From NCBI RefSeq assembly GCF_002135205.1, contig NZ_NEFZ01000007.1:181845-245844 (forward strand): a stretch of 64,000 bases of DNA, in the 5' to 3' direction. Position 1 is the stretch's first letter. Every line of letters starts with the position of its first letter. A model generated the notes under the pieces. It ran no database searches and had not been told where the DNA came from. It saw only the letters and a program-made list of their open reading frames with translations. The position numbers and the translations under genes are program-made. This document shows positions 28,221 to 38,335 of the stretch, one piece after another. Source of the stretch: Acinetobacter sp. ANC 4204 (GTDB lineage Bacteria > Pseudomonadota > Gammaproteobacteria > Pseudomonadales > Moraxellaceae).

Positions 28221-29009
28221 ATGAAAATCGTCATCTTGAATAAACCCTATGACGTCCTCTCCCAGTTCCGTAAAGATGAAGCACATATGACGATGTCTGA
28301 CTTTGTCAGCGACTCGACTTTGCGCTTGGCTGGCCGTTTGGATATGGACTCTGAAGGCTTAGTATTTTTAACTGACCATGGTGGTTTAAACCAATACATT
28401 ACCAACCCTGCCAATAAAAAATTTAAAACCTATTTGGTTCAGGTCGATGGTGATGTCACTGAAGAAGCCCTTGAGCAGTTGCGTAAAGGTGTGGAACTTA
28501 AAGATGGTATGACTTTACCTGCTGAAGCATCTAAAGTTGAACAACCTGAATGGTTATGGGAACGTGATCCTCCTGTACGTTTTCGTGCATCCGTGCCGAC
28601 ATCTTGGGTTGAAATTTCAATTTGTGAAGGCCGTAACCGCCAAGTACGTCGTATGACTGCTGCTGTAGGTTTTCCTACTTTACGTTTAATCCGTACTAAA
28701 ATTGGTGCAATTGATCTGGTTCAAATGGGTTTACAACCTGGTGAAACTAAAGAAATTGAGCCACTTTTATACCCTGACTTTCAAAATATTCCTGCTGAAG
28801 AACCTTACCGTTCACGTTCTTATGTGAAAAAACCGGGTGGTACAGGCGGTAAGCCTATGGTTCGTAAGAACAAAGATGGTTCTGTGAAAAAGTCAGGTAC
28901 AAAGCGTATTTGGCAAATGGACGAAAGCGAGAAGCCAAAACGTAAAACCAATGGTACTACTCGCCCCAATACGAAAGCGCCACGTGGTCGTGGACGTAAT
29001 GGTCGTTAA
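28221..29009 (+). CDS. rluE: RluE-type 23S rRNA pseudouridine synthase
   Basis: 262 residues. Resembles E. coli RluE from V-I-L-N-K-P-Y-D-V-L at the start, with the catalytic aspartate (about residue 41) in A-G-R-L-D-M-D-S-E-G-L, W-L-W-E-R-D-P-P-V-R-F-R and the C-terminal E-G-R-N-R-Q-V-R-R-M-T. RluE modifies U2457 of 23S rRNA. The last 65 residues form a Lys/Arg/Gly tail not found in E. coli RluE and probably bind RNA. Upstream DNA is island-derived, so its promoter may be new. Confidence 0.88.
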   Translation: MKIVILNKPYDVLSQFRKDEAHMTMSDFVSDSTLRLAGRLDMDSEGLVFLTDHGGLNQYITNPANKKFKTYLVQVDGDVTEEALEQLRKGVELKDGMTLPAEASKVEQPEWLWERDPPVRFRASVPTSWVEISICEGRNRQVRRMTAAVGFPTLRLIRTKIGAIDLVQMGLQPGETKEIEPLLYPDFQNIPAEEPYRSRSYVKKPGGTGGKPMVRKNKDGSVKKSGTKRIWQMDESEKPKRKTNGTTRPNTKAPRGRGRNGR

Positions 29010-29025
29010 GATTTGATTGTTTTAA

Positions 29026-29049
29026 AGCCCACGAAAGTGGGCTTTTTTA
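29026..29049 (+). terminator. Rho-independent terminator after rluE
   Basis: Stem AGCCCAC / GTGGGCT with a GAAA loop and a seven-T run, 16 bp past the stop. Confidence 0.88.
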
Positions 29050-29072
29050 TCATAAATATCTAAACAATAATT

Positions 29073-29804
29073 TTATCTCTTTATAATATTTACTCGCTCT
29101 GTTTCCCATGAATCTTCAATAAAATATACCTCAATTTCATAATGCTCTTTTATTTGAGAGTTGAATTTATTTGCACAAATAAGAGTAAACTCAATATTTA
29201 AAAAATCTAAATTTTTAGATAGTTTAACCAGATCAGGGTCAAGATAAATTACTACATTAATGACTTCATCTACAAAAATTCTTTCACTTATCAAAAATTT
29301 TTTATTGTTTACTTCTATCCTAATATCTAAAGCTTCCCCAATACCTTTATTAAATATTTTGAGGTTTAAACTACATAAATTATTGACTTCGTTTTCTTCC
29401 TCTGAGTATCCCCCAGAGTATATTTCACACTCACATGAGCTAATCAATAAATTGGGATTGGAAGCATAATTGATTGCATCAAATTGTTTTTGCTGAATTT
29501 CTGCTAATTCAGTTTATTGCTTAACACTTTCTCGCATTTCCTCAATTTGCAAATTGAGCGCCTTTTCTTGTTGTTCCAAAGCTCTCGTGTTTTGATCTAA
29601 CTGCTTACCTTGCTGGATATAACCTAAAATTAACCAAGGAAATGCAATAGGTGCAAAAACACCTGCAAGGAAATCACCTAATTTATTGAGTGATTCTGGT
29701 GATTTCAAACTTCCAAATATCCAAGTTAAGCCAATCCCACCCAACCAAATGACTGAAATTGCTATAACCCTATTCAAATTTTTCTTATTCATCTTTTTAG
29801 CCAT
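29073..29804 (-). pseudogene. Membrane protein gene broken by one in-frame stop
   Basis: One continuous 244-codon frame interrupted only by TAA at 29514-29516. The N-terminal part (96 residues) has two membrane helices (about 12-32 and 45-65) and a coiled coil rich in Q and E; the part after the stop continues the coiled coil (T-E-L-A-E-I-Q-Q-K-Q-F-D) into a soluble beta-rich domain. Homologues were not recognised by name. A single point change (for example CAA to TAA) explains the break. The N-terminal half could still be made. Confidence 0.7.
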
Positions 29805-29823
29805 TTGAAATATTTTTTAGTAT

Positions 29824-29857
29824 AAAAAAAGCCGATGTTTTCACATCGGCTTTTTTT
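29824..29857. terminator. Bidirectional terminator
   Basis: Stem GCCGATGT / ACATCGGC with loop TTTC, seven As before and seven Ts after. Ends the monomeric icd transcript on the minus strand. Confidence 0.9.
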
Positions 29858-29891
29858 ACTTCATCGGCAAATTTACCGATTTAGTTTTGAC

Positions 29892-32123
29892 TTAGATCGC
29901 TTCAAGTACTGCATTCAAAGTCGTGCTTGGACGCATTACAGCATTTACTTTAGCAGTATCTACAGCATAGTAACCACCGATGTCCGCAGCTTGACCCTGA
30001 ACTTGAGAAAGCTCAGCAACAATCTTATCTTCATTTTCAGCAAGCGCTTTTGCAAGAGGAGCGAACTTCGCTTTCAAGTCAGCATCTTCGTCTTGAGCTG
30101 CTAAAGCTTCAGCCCAGAACTTCGCTAAGTAGAAATGACTGCCACGGTTATCAATCTCACCAGTACGGCGTGATGGAGACTTATCATTATCCAGTAACTG
30201 GCCTGTCGCTTGGTCTAAAGTCTTCGCAAGAAGTTTTGCTTTCGCATTATCTTCTTTAATACCCATCTCTTCTAAAGATACAGCAAGTGCCAAGAATTCA
30301 CCTAAAGAATCCCAACGTAAGTGGTTTTCTTCAACAAGCTGCTGTACGTGTTTAGGCGCTGAACCACCCGCACCAGTTTCGTACATACCACCGCCCGCCA
30401 TAAGCGGAACGATAGACAACATCTTCGCAGATGTACCAAGCTCCATAATTGGGAACAAATCAGTGAGGTAGTCACGCAGAATGTTACCCGTTACAGAAAT
30501 CGTATCTAGACCACGTGCAACCCGTTCAAGTGTATAACGCATCGCGCGGACTTGAGACATAATTTCAATGTCTAAACCAGTTGTGTCATGATCTTTCAAA
30601 TACGTTTGTACTTTCTTGATCAATTCATTTTCGTGTGGACGGTATGGGTCAAGCCAGAAGATCGCAGGCATACCTGAGTTACGCGCACGTGTTACTGCCA
30701 GTTTCACCCAGTCACGGATTGGTGCATCTTTCACCTGACACATACGCCAGATGTCACCCTCTTCCACGTTCTGAGACATCAACACTTCGCCAGTTTCTAA
30801 GTCAGTGATGTTTGCAACACCTGCCTCAGAGATTTCAAAGGTCTTGTCGTGTGAACCGTATTCTTCCGCTTTTTGCGCCATCAAACCAACGTTCGGCACT
30901 GTACCCATAGTACGTGGGTCAAAGTTACCATTCCACTTACAGAAATTGATCATTTCTTGGTAGATACGTGCGAAAGTTGACTCAGGCATGACTGCTTTAC
31001 AGTCATAAGGTTTGCCGTCAGCGCCCCACATTTTACCGCCACCACGGATCATTGCAGGCATAGAAGCATCTACAATTACATCGTTTGGTGAATGGAAGTT
31101 CGTGATGCCTTTCGCAGAATCAACCATTGCAAGTGCTGGACGGTGTTCTTGGCAAGCGTGTAAGTCTTCGATGATTTCTTCACGTAACGATGTCGGTAAA
31201 GTTGCAATCTTCTCGTAAAGACCCGCCATACCGTTGTTAACGTTAATACCTAGCTCATCAAATAATTTACCGTGTTTTTCAAAAGCATCTTTGTAGTAAA
31301 TTTTCACACAGTGACCGAAAACGATCGGGTGTGAAACTTTCATCATGGTTGCTTTCACGTGTAAAGAGAACAAAATGCCTGCTTCTTTACAATCATCAAG
31401 TTCTTTTTCATAGAAATCGCAAAGCGCTTTCTTGCTCATAAACATTGAATCAATGATTTCGCCATCTTGAAGCGCAACTTTTGGCTTAAGAACGATGGTT
31501 TCACCAGACTTTGTCACGAGTTCCATTTTCACATTGCGGGCACGGTCTAAAGTCATTGATTTTTCACCATGGTAGAAGTCACCTTCATCCATGTGAGAAA
31601 CGTGAGTTTGAGACCATTGCTTCCACTCGCTCATAGAGTGCGGGTGTTTTTTCGCATAGTTCTTAACAGCAGCAGGCGCACGACGGTCAGAGTTACCTTC
31701 ACGTAATACTGGGTTCACTGCTGAACCAAGACATTTACCATAGCGTGCTTTAAGCGCTTTTTCGTCTTCAGTAGTAGGGTTTTCTGGGTAATCAGGAATC
31801 GCGTAGCCTTTTGATTGAAGCTCTTTGATACATGCTGTTAGCTGAGCAACAGAGGCACTAATATTTGGCAGTTTGATGATATTAGTATCAGGATCTTGTG
31901 TAAGACGACCAAGTTCTGCAAGATTGTCTGGAACTTTTTGTTCTTCTTTTAGGTATTCAGAAAATTCTGCGAGAACACGTGCGGCAACAGAGATATCAGT
32001 TTTAACGATCTCTACACCAGCAGGTTTAGTAAAGGTCTCAATGATCGGCAGTAGCGAGTAAGTCGCTAGCAATGGCGCCTCGTCGGTCAGTGTGTAAATG
32101 ATGGTTGACTTTCCACCAGCCAT
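29892..32123 (-). CDS. icd: Monomeric-type NADP-dependent isocitrate dehydrogenase
   Basis: 743 residues, standard for the monomeric IDH (IDH-II) family, unrelated in length to dimeric Icd. Seen: [12 protein letters not shown] near the start, [19 protein letters not shown] near residue 350, W-L-D-P-Y-R-P-H-E and [11 protein letters not shown]. Oxidises isocitrate to 2-oxoglutarate in the TCA cycle. Because the dimeric icd on the other side of rluE is a remnant, this is probably the only functional IDH visible here and may be essential for glutamate synthesis. Confidence 0.97.
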   Translation of the reverse strand: MAGGKSTIIYTLTDEAPLLATYSLLPIIETFTKPAGVEIVKTDISVAARVLAEFSEYLKEEQKVPDNLAELGRLTQDPDTNIIKLPNISASVAQLTACIKELQSKGYAIPDYPENPTTEDEKALKARYGKCLGSAVNPVLREGNSDRRAPAAVKNYAKKHPHSMSEWKQWSQTHVSHMDEGDFYHGEKSMTLDRARNVKMELVTKSGETIVLKPKVALQDGEIIDSMFMSKKALCDFYEKELDDCKEAGILFSLHVKATMMKVSHPIVFGHCVKIYYKDAFEKHGKLFDELGINVNNGMAGLYEKIATLPTSLREEIIEDLHACQEHRPALAMVDSAKGITNFHSPNDVIVDASMPAMIRGGGKMWGADGKPYDCKAVMPESTFARIYQEMINFCKWNGNFDPRTMGTVPNVGLMAQKAEEYGSHDKTFEISEAGVANITDLETGEVLMSQNVEEGDIWRMCQVKDAPIRDWVKLAVTRARNSGMPAIFWLDPYRPHENELIKKVQTYLKDHDTTGLDIEIMSQVRAMRYTLERVARGLDTISVTGNILRDYLTDLFPIMELGTSAKMLSIVPLMAGGGMYETGAGGSAPKHVQQLVEENHLRWDSLGEFLALAVSLEEMGIKEDNAKAKLLAKTLDQATGQLLDNDKSPSRRTGEIDNRGSHFYLAKFWAEALAAQDEDADLKAKFAPLAKALAENEDKIVAELSQVQGQAADIGGYYAVDTAKVNAVMRPSTTLNAVLEAI

Positions 32124-32545
32124 ATATAGCCCCTTGCGTTAGATTGAGTTTTTTAGGGTGATGAGCTTCTGGCTCAGCCCCTGCGAACCGATGTGCTTGA
32201 ATAAAACCCTGAAAGTATCGGCTTTCATTGCTTTTCAGTCAACGTAATATCCTGTGATAACGACATTTCGAAAAAAAATGATGCTGAATATTTACTCTAA
32301 TCCTTCCTGTTTTCCGCAAACGCTCTACAATCTTCTGGCAAATTGACAACAAGATCCCTAAAACAGTGCGAATTTAGAGAAAAATAGAATCACTTGCTTC
32401 ATTATAGAGCTTAGACTCGCAAACTCGATGAAGAAAAAAGCCAAAAAATTTATTTCTTATTAAACCAATTTTACATTTTTAAACCTATGATTTTTATGAC
32501 TTTGGTTAAACTTAATACTTTTATGCAACATTAAGGATCAATTAG
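32124..32545. other. Divergent control region between icd and uraH-like gene
   Basis: About 420 bp between divergent genes, presumably with both promoters. No ORF with a ribosome site and no recognised operator or RNA structure. Confidence 0.5.
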
Positions 32546-32944
32546 ATGATGAAAATACTCCTTCCTCTCATTGGACTTGGTTTTTCTTCATTATGTTTTG
32601 CACAGAACCCATTAAGTGTACACGTACTGAATTTAGAAAATGGTTTACCATCAGCTAATGTCAAAGTAACGCTTGAAGCACAACAAAATGATAAATGGAC
32701 TGAAATCAATTCAGCGGCAACGGATGATCAAGGGCGTATCAATGATTTATACCCTAAAGATACCAGTCTACAAAAAGGTGTCTATAAAGTTACTTTTAAA
32801 ACAGGTGATTGGTTTCGTCAAAAAAATCAGCGCTCTTTTTTTCCAGAAGTACCTGTTGTCTTTGTGATTGATGGCTCATTGGATCATTATCATATTCCGT
32901 TATTGATCAGTCCGTACGGTTATTCAACTTATCGTGGTAGTTAA
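32546..32944 (+). CDS. uraH: Transthyretin-like 5-hydroxyisourate hydrolase with signal peptide
   Basis: 132 residues. Cleavable signal peptide ending C-F-A-Q near residue 20, then L-S-V-H-V-L-N at the start of the TLP fold, a Y-x-V-T-F-K-T-G strand, F-F-P-E-V, the H-Y-H-I-P-L-L-I-S-P-Y-G-Y-S strand and the diagnostic C-terminal Y-R-G-S. Hydrolyses 5-hydroxyisourate in urate breakdown. The signal peptide indicates periplasmic location. No other purine-catabolism genes lie nearby. Confidence 0.9.
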   Translation: MMKILLPLIGLGFSSLCFAQNPLSVHVLNLENGLPSANVKVTLEAQQNDKWTEINSAATDDQGRINDLYPKDTSLQKGVYKVTFKTGDWFRQKNQRSFFPEVPVVFVIDGSLDHYHIPLLISPYGYSTYRGS

Positions 32945-32965
32945 CATTCACAAACGAACAAATAT

Positions 32966-32993
32966 AAAAACCGATGCCTAGGCATCGGTTTTT
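32966..32993. terminator. Bidirectional terminator
   Basis: 13-bp stem AAAAACCGATGCC / GGCATCGGTTTTT separated by TA; between convergent uraH and M61 peptidase genes. Confidence 0.88.
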
Positions 32994-33028
32994 ACCTCAA
33001 CAGAATGACAAATAAAGTGGGTTAAGCA

Positions 33029-34732
33029 TTAAAGCTTGAGCCACTTCTCTGCTTTCGCTTGATCTTCGACTTTCAATTCAACTTCGGTCAGTTCTGAACC
33101 AGCAGCTTTTACATCAAAGCTCAGCAACTCATCACGGCGGAATGCCAGAATGCTATAGGTATCGTCTTGCTTGGCGTATTTTTCTACCAATTTCACCGTT
33201 GCTTTGAGACCATCAATCGCAATGATCACATCATGGGCAGAAAGACCAGCTTGAGCAGCAGCGCCATCACGACGCGCACTTTGCACCAACACACCCTCTG
33301 GCTTATCTACAAGCTTTAAACCCAACGGTAATGACTTGTCATTTTTCAGGCTATAACTTAAACCAAACTCAGGGAAAAGTTGATCCAGTGGCAACTCATC
33401 TGTGGTGTTAATTAAGTGATTGATTTGCTCAATCCAGTTATCACCCGTCAGTTCATTACACAACTCAACAATTGTACGCTCATGTACTTGTATGCCCTTT
33501 TGCGCGTTTTCATAAAGTTTACGCATAAGCGAGTCTAGACTTGAACCACGTAACCGTAAACCCAAGTCTAAGCATAGGGCAACCAAACAACCTTTGTTGT
33601 AATAGCTGGTGCCTGCATTGTTCGAGTTTTCATCCTGACGGTAAAATTTCACCCATGCATCAAAGCTAGACTCAGACACAGACTGAACAAAACGACCTGG
33701 ATTTTGTAAATAACGATCAATCTGAATTTTGAGTAGTTTGATATATGAGGCTTGAGAAATCACACCGCTACGCAGCAAAATCAGGTCATCATAATAAGAC
33801 GTGAAACCTTCAAAAATCCAAAGCAAAGAGGTATAGCCTTCTTTGTTTAAATCATAATTGACAAAGTTTTCAGGACGAATGAATTTGACCAACCATGAGT
33901 GGAAGTATTCATGACTACATAAACCTAAGAAACGTTGATAGTCTTCAGATGGTTCTTCAGGCTCATTAACTTTGGGCAAGTCTTCACGTGGACTAATCAA
34001 ACTGGTTGAATTTGGATGCTCCAAACCACCATAACTATTTGCTGTAGCCATCGTCATAAAGGTGTAGTTTGCAAATGGCGCTGAGCCAAACATTGAGATT
34101 TCTGTTGCGCAGATTTTTTCAATGTCTTGCTGCATACGTGCAGCATTCATGGCATGTTTGCCTGACACTACAAACTCGTGTGGAATGCTATTGGCTTCAA
34201 AAGCAAAACGAGTCTGCTCTGCCAACTCAAATGGTGCATCAATTAGCTCAGCATAGTTTTTGGCTTTTAAGGTAAAACGACCTTTAACAAGGCTTTTTGA
34301 AGCCATACCTGTCGCTAATTGGAAGTGTTTCAGCTCATCAGGAAGGAACAGTTCAACTTCAACAGCTTTATCCTCTTGACCTTCCAGACCTAAACATGCA
34401 CATGCAGGATTGACATATAAACGGGTTTGATCTACATACGCACCGCGCACCGACAGATCATAAGCATATACATCATATTCAACCGTAATCAATTCATGAT
34501 CGGTATTAAAAAGACGCCATTTATTCTTTTCAAATTTTTGGATTTGTAATAACCGCCCTTCTTCATCATAAGCACGAACCGATTCAATATGCTTTGAAAA
34601 CTCACGAATGAGGTAACTACCCGGAATCCAAGTCGGTAATGAAAGTACCTGTGTTGGGTCTGCTACAAAACGTAAAGTCACGTGTATAAGGTGCTGACGA
34701 TAATCGTCAAATTCGATCTGATAATGCAACAT
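33029..34732 (-). CDS. M61 family (glycyl aminopeptidase-like) metallopeptidase with PDZ domain
   Basis: 567 residues from ATG 34732; a TTG nine bases upstream gives the longer reading. M1/M61 zinc site: H-E-Y-F-H (H-E-x-x-H) near residue 270, with the third ligand in W-I-F-E-G-F-T-S-Y-Y. C-terminal PDZ domain (about 460-540) with P-L-G-L-K-L-V and G-L-S-A-H-D-V-I-I-A-I-D-G. No signal peptide, so likely cytoplasmic. Single gene. Confidence 0.9.
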   Translation of the reverse strand: MLHYQIEFDDYRQHLIHVTLRFVADPTQVLSLPTWIPGSYLIREFSKHIESVRAYDEEGRLLQIQKFEKNKWRLFNTDHELITVEYDVYAYDLSVRGAYVDQTRLYVNPACACLGLEGQEDKAVEVELFLPDELKHFQLATGMASKSLVKGRFTLKAKNYAELIDAPFELAEQTRFAFEANSIPHEFVVSGKHAMNAARMQQDIEKICATEISMFGSAPFANYTFMTMATANSYGGLEHPNSTSLISPREDLPKVNEPEEPSEDYQRFLGLCSHEYFHSWLVKFIRPENFVNYDLNKEGYTSLLWIFEGFTSYYDDLILLRSGVISQASYIKLLKIQIDRYLQNPGRFVQSVSESSFDAWVKFYRQDENSNNAGTSYYNKGCLVALCLDLGLRLRGSSLDSLMRKLYENAQKGIQVHERTIVELCNELTGDNWIEQINHLINTTDELPLDQLFPEFGLSYSLKNDKSLPLGLKLVDKPEGVLVQSARRDGAAAQAGLSAHDVIIAIDGLKATVKLVEKYAKQDDTYSILAFRRDELLSFDVKAAGSELTEVELKVEDQAKAEKWLKL

Positions 34733-34911
34733 AATGGGCAATACAAAATAAAATGAAATGAGTTATAACTTAGCTTAGCATTATTTAAGCCAGTTTTGCG
34801 TCACAGTCACATTTGTCTGCATTTTTGACTGGTCATTGGCGAAAAAAAGGCATAGCATTTGCAGCTGTTTTCGGTTTAAAAGTCACGGAATGGCTTAGTT
34901 AGGGAATTTCA

Positions 34912-36222
34912 TTGAAAGCTGTCATCTACTTTATCGCTACACTCTTCGCCTTGTGTTCAAGTTTCACTCAAGCCGCATTGCTCAACATTGTTCCTGAAAC
35001 AGTTGAAGCTCAAGCTTGGACCGTTTTTGACAGCCAATCAGGGCAAGTCATTGCAGAACACAATAGTCATGTGCAGCGTGCTCCCGCTTCGCTCACCAAA
35101 ATGATGGTTGCCTACATTGCACTGAAAGAAATTAATGCAGGAAAACTAAACAAAAGCGAAATTCTTACCGCGACACCTGTGGTTAGTACGGTGATGTGGG
35201 ATGAGTCGCAAATGTATTTAAAACAAGGTGAACAGATTTCAGTTGATCAGCTTTTAGCGGGTTTAGTGGTGATGTCGGCCAATGATGCAGCGGTGACTTT
35301 GGCAGAACGTATTTCTGGTGATATTCCTCACTTTGTGGCACGAATGAACCAAGAAGCCAAAGCACTGGGAATGACTGAAACACATTTTCAGAACCCAGCA
35401 GGTATTACCATGCCCGAACACTATTCGACTGCACATGACTTAGCGCTGTTAGGTCAAGCCTTAGTGAATGAAACACCCGACTATTTGTACTATTCAAAAC
35501 AGCAAAGTTTTAGTTATAACCAACGCTTTCACCGTGCGACCAATCTTCTGTTAAAACAAGACCCAACAGTCGATGGCTTAAAAACGGGTTATACCAAAGC
35601 AGCGGGATATAACCTAGCCCTAACAGCGAACCGCCCAACAATGAACCCTGAAAACCCAAACCGTCGTTTGGTGGTGATTGTATTAGGAACGCAAAGTGCA
35701 GCAAAACGTGCAGAGGTTGCGCACAATCTCATGAATTTGTCTTATACCTACACACGCAACGAAGTTGCGCTGAAGGATAAACAAATCATTGCGGAACTTC
35801 CCGTTGTCAAATCAACTTTGAAAATTTTCAAAGTCGAAAGCAAACAACCGAAAATTGTGACCACATCATTGTACGATCAACCTTATGCAATTGATTTACA
35901 TGCCTTTGATCAAACCAATCAACGTATTATGCTCAATACAGGCAATGGTACAATCCAACCGATCGCACCTTTAGAATCGACTAAAACACATTTTAATATA
36001 GAAGTTTTACAGAACAAACTAACTGCACCACTTGCAGAAGTAATGCAACTGGCTAAAGTTCAGGTTTATCAAAATAACCAGCTTATTCAAACTTTTACTA
36101 TAGAAGATGACGTACATATTGAAGAAGCCAATATTTTCCAGAGACTCATGATCTGGTTCAAAAACCTGTTTCCATTTTTATCGAGCGATGAACCTCAGGC
36201 CAAAACCTATACTCTAGGCTAG
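34912..36222 (+). CDS. dacC: D-alanyl-D-alanine carboxypeptidase (PBP5/6 family)
   Basis: 436 residues. TTG start chosen because AGGGA is 7 bases upstream and a signal peptide (ending T-Q-A near residue 21) begins there. Catalytic motifs: S-L-T-K (S60, K63), S-A-N near residue 124, K-T-G near 225. The C-terminal PBP5 domain is followed by an amphipathic membrane-binding end (I-F-Q-R-L-M-I-W-F-K-N-L-F). Trims pentapeptide stems in the cell wall. Ends at a strong terminator. Confidence 0.93.
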   Translation: MKAVIYFIATLFALCSSFTQAALLNIVPETVEAQAWTVFDSQSGQVIAEHNSHVQRAPASLTKMMVAYIALKEINAGKLNKSEILTATPVVSTVMWDESQMYLKQGEQISVDQLLAGLVVMSANDAAVTLAERISGDIPHFVARMNQEAKALGMTETHFQNPAGITMPEHYSTAHDLALLGQALVNETPDYLYYSKQQSFSYNQRFHRATNLLLKQDPTVDGLKTGYTKAAGYNLALTANRPTMNPENPNRRLVVIVLGTQSAAKRAEVAHNLMNLSYTYTRNEVALKDKQIIAELPVVKSTLKIFKVESKQPKIVTTSLYDQPYAIDLHAFDQTNQRIMLNTGNGTIQPIAPLESTKTHFNIEVLQNKLTAPLAEVMQLAKVQVYQNNQLIQTFTIEDDVHIEEANIFQRLMIWFKNLFPFLSSDEPQAKTYTLG

Positions 36223-36289
36223 GTTTAAGACATATCTTGAGTTTTATACTTTATGTAACTTGTAAGACAATCTAATTATCATTAAATCA

Positions 36290-36325
36290 AGAAGATGGCA
36301 TATTCAATGTCATCTTCTTTTTTTT
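36290..36325 (+). terminator. Rho-independent terminator after dacC
   Basis: 12-bp stem AGAAGATGGCAT / ATGTCATCTTCT (one G-T wobble) followed by at least seven Ts. Confidence 0.85.
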
Positions 36326-36348
36326 AATAATAAAATAGGTTGCTTCAT

Positions 36349-37650
36349 ATGGCTGTACAAACAGAACAAGTGCCACACCATATTGTCATTATTGGTGGCG
36401 GTGCAGGTGGTCTAGAGTTAGCAACACAACTCGGAGACAGCTTAGGAAAATCCAAACAAGCAAAAATCACCCTTGTCGATCAAAACCTGACGCATATCTG
36501 GAAACCCTTACTCCACGAAATTGCGGCTGGTACACTCAACCCTAGTGTTGAAGAAATCAATTACTTTGCCCATGCCTCTAAACATCATTATGAGTTTGTT
36601 TTGGGTCGTTTTGTCGGCTTAGACCAAGAACATAAACAAGTAAAACTTGAAGCACGCCAATATGCCAAACAAAGCAGTGAAACCACGCAGTTTGAACTCA
36701 ACTACGACAGCTTAGTCCTTGCAGTTGGTTCGACCTCTAACGACTTTGCGACCGAAGGCGCTAAACATTACTGCCATTTCCTCGACAGTCGCCAACAAGC
36801 TGAAATTTTCCAGCAAGACCTTCTACATTTGTATTTAGATGCACAAAACCGTCCCGAAACACGCGCACTCAATATTGCTATTATTGGTGCAGGTGCCACA
36901 GGAGTTGAGCTTGCTGCCGAATTGGTCCATGCGAAAAGCACCTTTTTTAAATACGGTCTCAATAAAATTGACCCAAACAAAGTGAAAGTCACCTTGATTG
37001 AGGCAGCGGATCGTCTTCTTCCCGCCCTATCCACCAAAATGGCAAATCACACTCATGCGCAATTGGAAAAGCTTGGTGTTGAAGTCCTCACTCATCACCG
37101 TGTTGCAAAATTAGACAAAGACCATATTTATTTTGCCGATGGTCAACAAATTGATGCTGATTTAAAAGTTTGGGCGGCAGGTATTAAAGCACCTCAAGTT
37201 TTAAATAGCCTTGAAAGTTTCCAAAAAGATAAGATTGGTCGCTTAATCGTCTACGCGACATTGCAAACTCGTACTGATCCCAATATTTTTGCCTTTGGAG
37301 ACTGTGCGCACTGCCAACCTGCTGCCGATGAACCAGTTCTTGGCCCACGCGCTCAAGTGGCTAGTCAACAAGCTGCCTTTTTGGTTCGAGCGCTCAAAGC
37401 GCGCATTCACGGTCAGTCTTTGCCGATGTTTAAATTTTCTGACAAAGGTTCTTTGGTTTCCCTCAGCCAATATAAAGCAGTCGGCGAACTCCTTGGACAA
37501 GTCAATGTGCAAGGCGTGCTGGCAAAATCCATGTATGTTTCTTTATATCGACTCCATCAAGCGACCCTACATGGTTATACTCAAGCTGGATTAATGACCG
37601 CAAAGGATCTGATGAATAAAAAAGTCGGTCCAAAAATAAAATTGCATTGA
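36349..37650 (+). CDS. ndh: Type II NADH dehydrogenase
   Basis: 433 residues from ATG 36349 (AGG upstream); a TTG nine bases earlier is less likely. Two Rossmann motifs: I-I-G-G-G-A-G-G-L-E near residue 14 for FAD and I-I-G-A-G-A-T-G-V-E near residue 180 for NADH. F-A-F-G-D-C-A-H-C and G-P-R-A-Q-V-A-S-Q-Q-A are typical NDH-2 landmarks. Feeds electrons from NADH to quinone without proton pumping, at the inner face of the membrane. Confidence 0.92.
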   Translation: MAVQTEQVPHHIVIIGGGAGGLELATQLGDSLGKSKQAKITLVDQNLTHIWKPLLHEIAAGTLNPSVEEINYFAHASKHHYEFVLGRFVGLDQEHKQVKLEARQYAKQSSETTQFELNYDSLVLAVGSTSNDFATEGAKHYCHFLDSRQQAEIFQQDLLHLYLDAQNRPETRALNIAIIGAGATGVELAAELVHAKSTFFKYGLNKIDPNKVKVTLIEAADRLLPALSTKMANHTHAQLEKLGVEVLTHHRVAKLDKDHIYFADGQQIDADLKVWAAGIKAPQVLNSLESFQKDKIGRLIVYATLQTRTDPNIFAFGDCAHCQPAADEPVLGPRAQVASQQAAFLVRALKARIHGQSLPMFKFSDKGSLVSLSQYKAVGELLGQVNVQGVLAKSMYVSLYRLHQATLHGYTQAGLMTAKDLMNKKVGPKIKLH

Positions 37651-37788
37651 AATCTAAAAATGTGTCCCCACTAATAAAAAAACGCCATAAGAACGTGGAA
37701 AATGCAGTTTTTTACTAAATTTAGTCTACAAAAGCTGCTTTTCACTTTATGATATACCCCTTAAATTCTAAATGAATGGACGAAAAAC

Positions 37789-38271
37789 ATGACTGCTATC
37801 GCAAATGATCACGTGGTTTCTTTCAACTACAAATTGACTAACGCAGAAGGCGAAACGCTAGACCAATCACAAGGTGAACCACTTGCATATTTGCACGGCG
37901 CAGGTAACATCATCCCAGGTTTAGAAAATGCATTGCTAGGCAAAACTGTAGGTGAAAAATTCACTGTTACTGTTCCTGCTGCTGAAGGTTATGGCGAATA
38001 CAACCCTGAACTTGTTCAAGAAGTTCCAGCGCAAATGTTCCAAGGCGTTGACAACATCCAAGCGGGTATGCAGTTCCAAGCTCAAACTGATGATGGCGTT
38101 CAAATCGTAACTGTAAAAGCAGTTGAAGGCGAAAACGTAATTGTTGATGCGAACTTCCCACTTGCTGGTCAAGACTTAACTTTCGAAGTTGAAATCGTAG
38201 AAATCCGCGATGCAACTGAAGACGAATTACAGCACGGCCATGCGCACGGTGCTGGTGGTCACCATCACTAA
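37789..38271 (+). CDS. slyD: FKBP-type peptidyl-prolyl isomerase, SlyD-like
   Basis: 160 residues. SlyD layout: FKBP half (Y-L-H-G-A-G-N-I-I-P-G-L-E), inserted IF chaperone domain (about 70-125), return strand F-E-V-E-I-V-E-I, and a His-rich tail (H-G-H-A-H-G-A-G-G-H-H-H) for metal binding. Acts as folding helper and may deliver nickel. The tail is shorter than in E. coli SlyD. Followed by a strong terminator. Confidence 0.92.
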   Translation: MTAIANDHVVSFNYKLTNAEGETLDQSQGEPLAYLHGAGNIIPGLENALLGKTVGEKFTVTVPAAEGYGEYNPELVQEVPAQMFQGVDNIQAGMQFQAQTDDGVQIVTVKAVEGENVIVDANFPLAGQDLTFEVEIVEIRDATEDELQHGHAHGAGGHHH

Positions 38272-38286
38272 GATTTAACACGCTTA

Positions 38287-38320
38287 GAAAAAAGGCGGAA
38301 GTTTAACTTCCGCCTTTTTT
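38287..38320. terminator. Bidirectional terminator
   Basis: Stem AAGGCGGAAGTT / AACTTCCGCCTT flanked by A and T runs, between convergent slyD and acyP. Confidence 0.88.
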
Positions 38321-38335
38321 ATTTTGAATACTTAG

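Noticed and set aside
29514..29516. Programmed stop-codon readthrough as explanation for the two nonsense-broken genes
   Set aside because: The stops differ (TAA and TAG), contexts are unlike, and no readthrough or pyrrolysine signal is visible; point mutation is simpler.
34718..34741. A further dif-like sequence at the start of the M61 gene
   Set aside because: Only part of the XerD arm (TTATGTT) matches, spacing to an XerC-like stretch is wrong, and it lies inside coding sequence.
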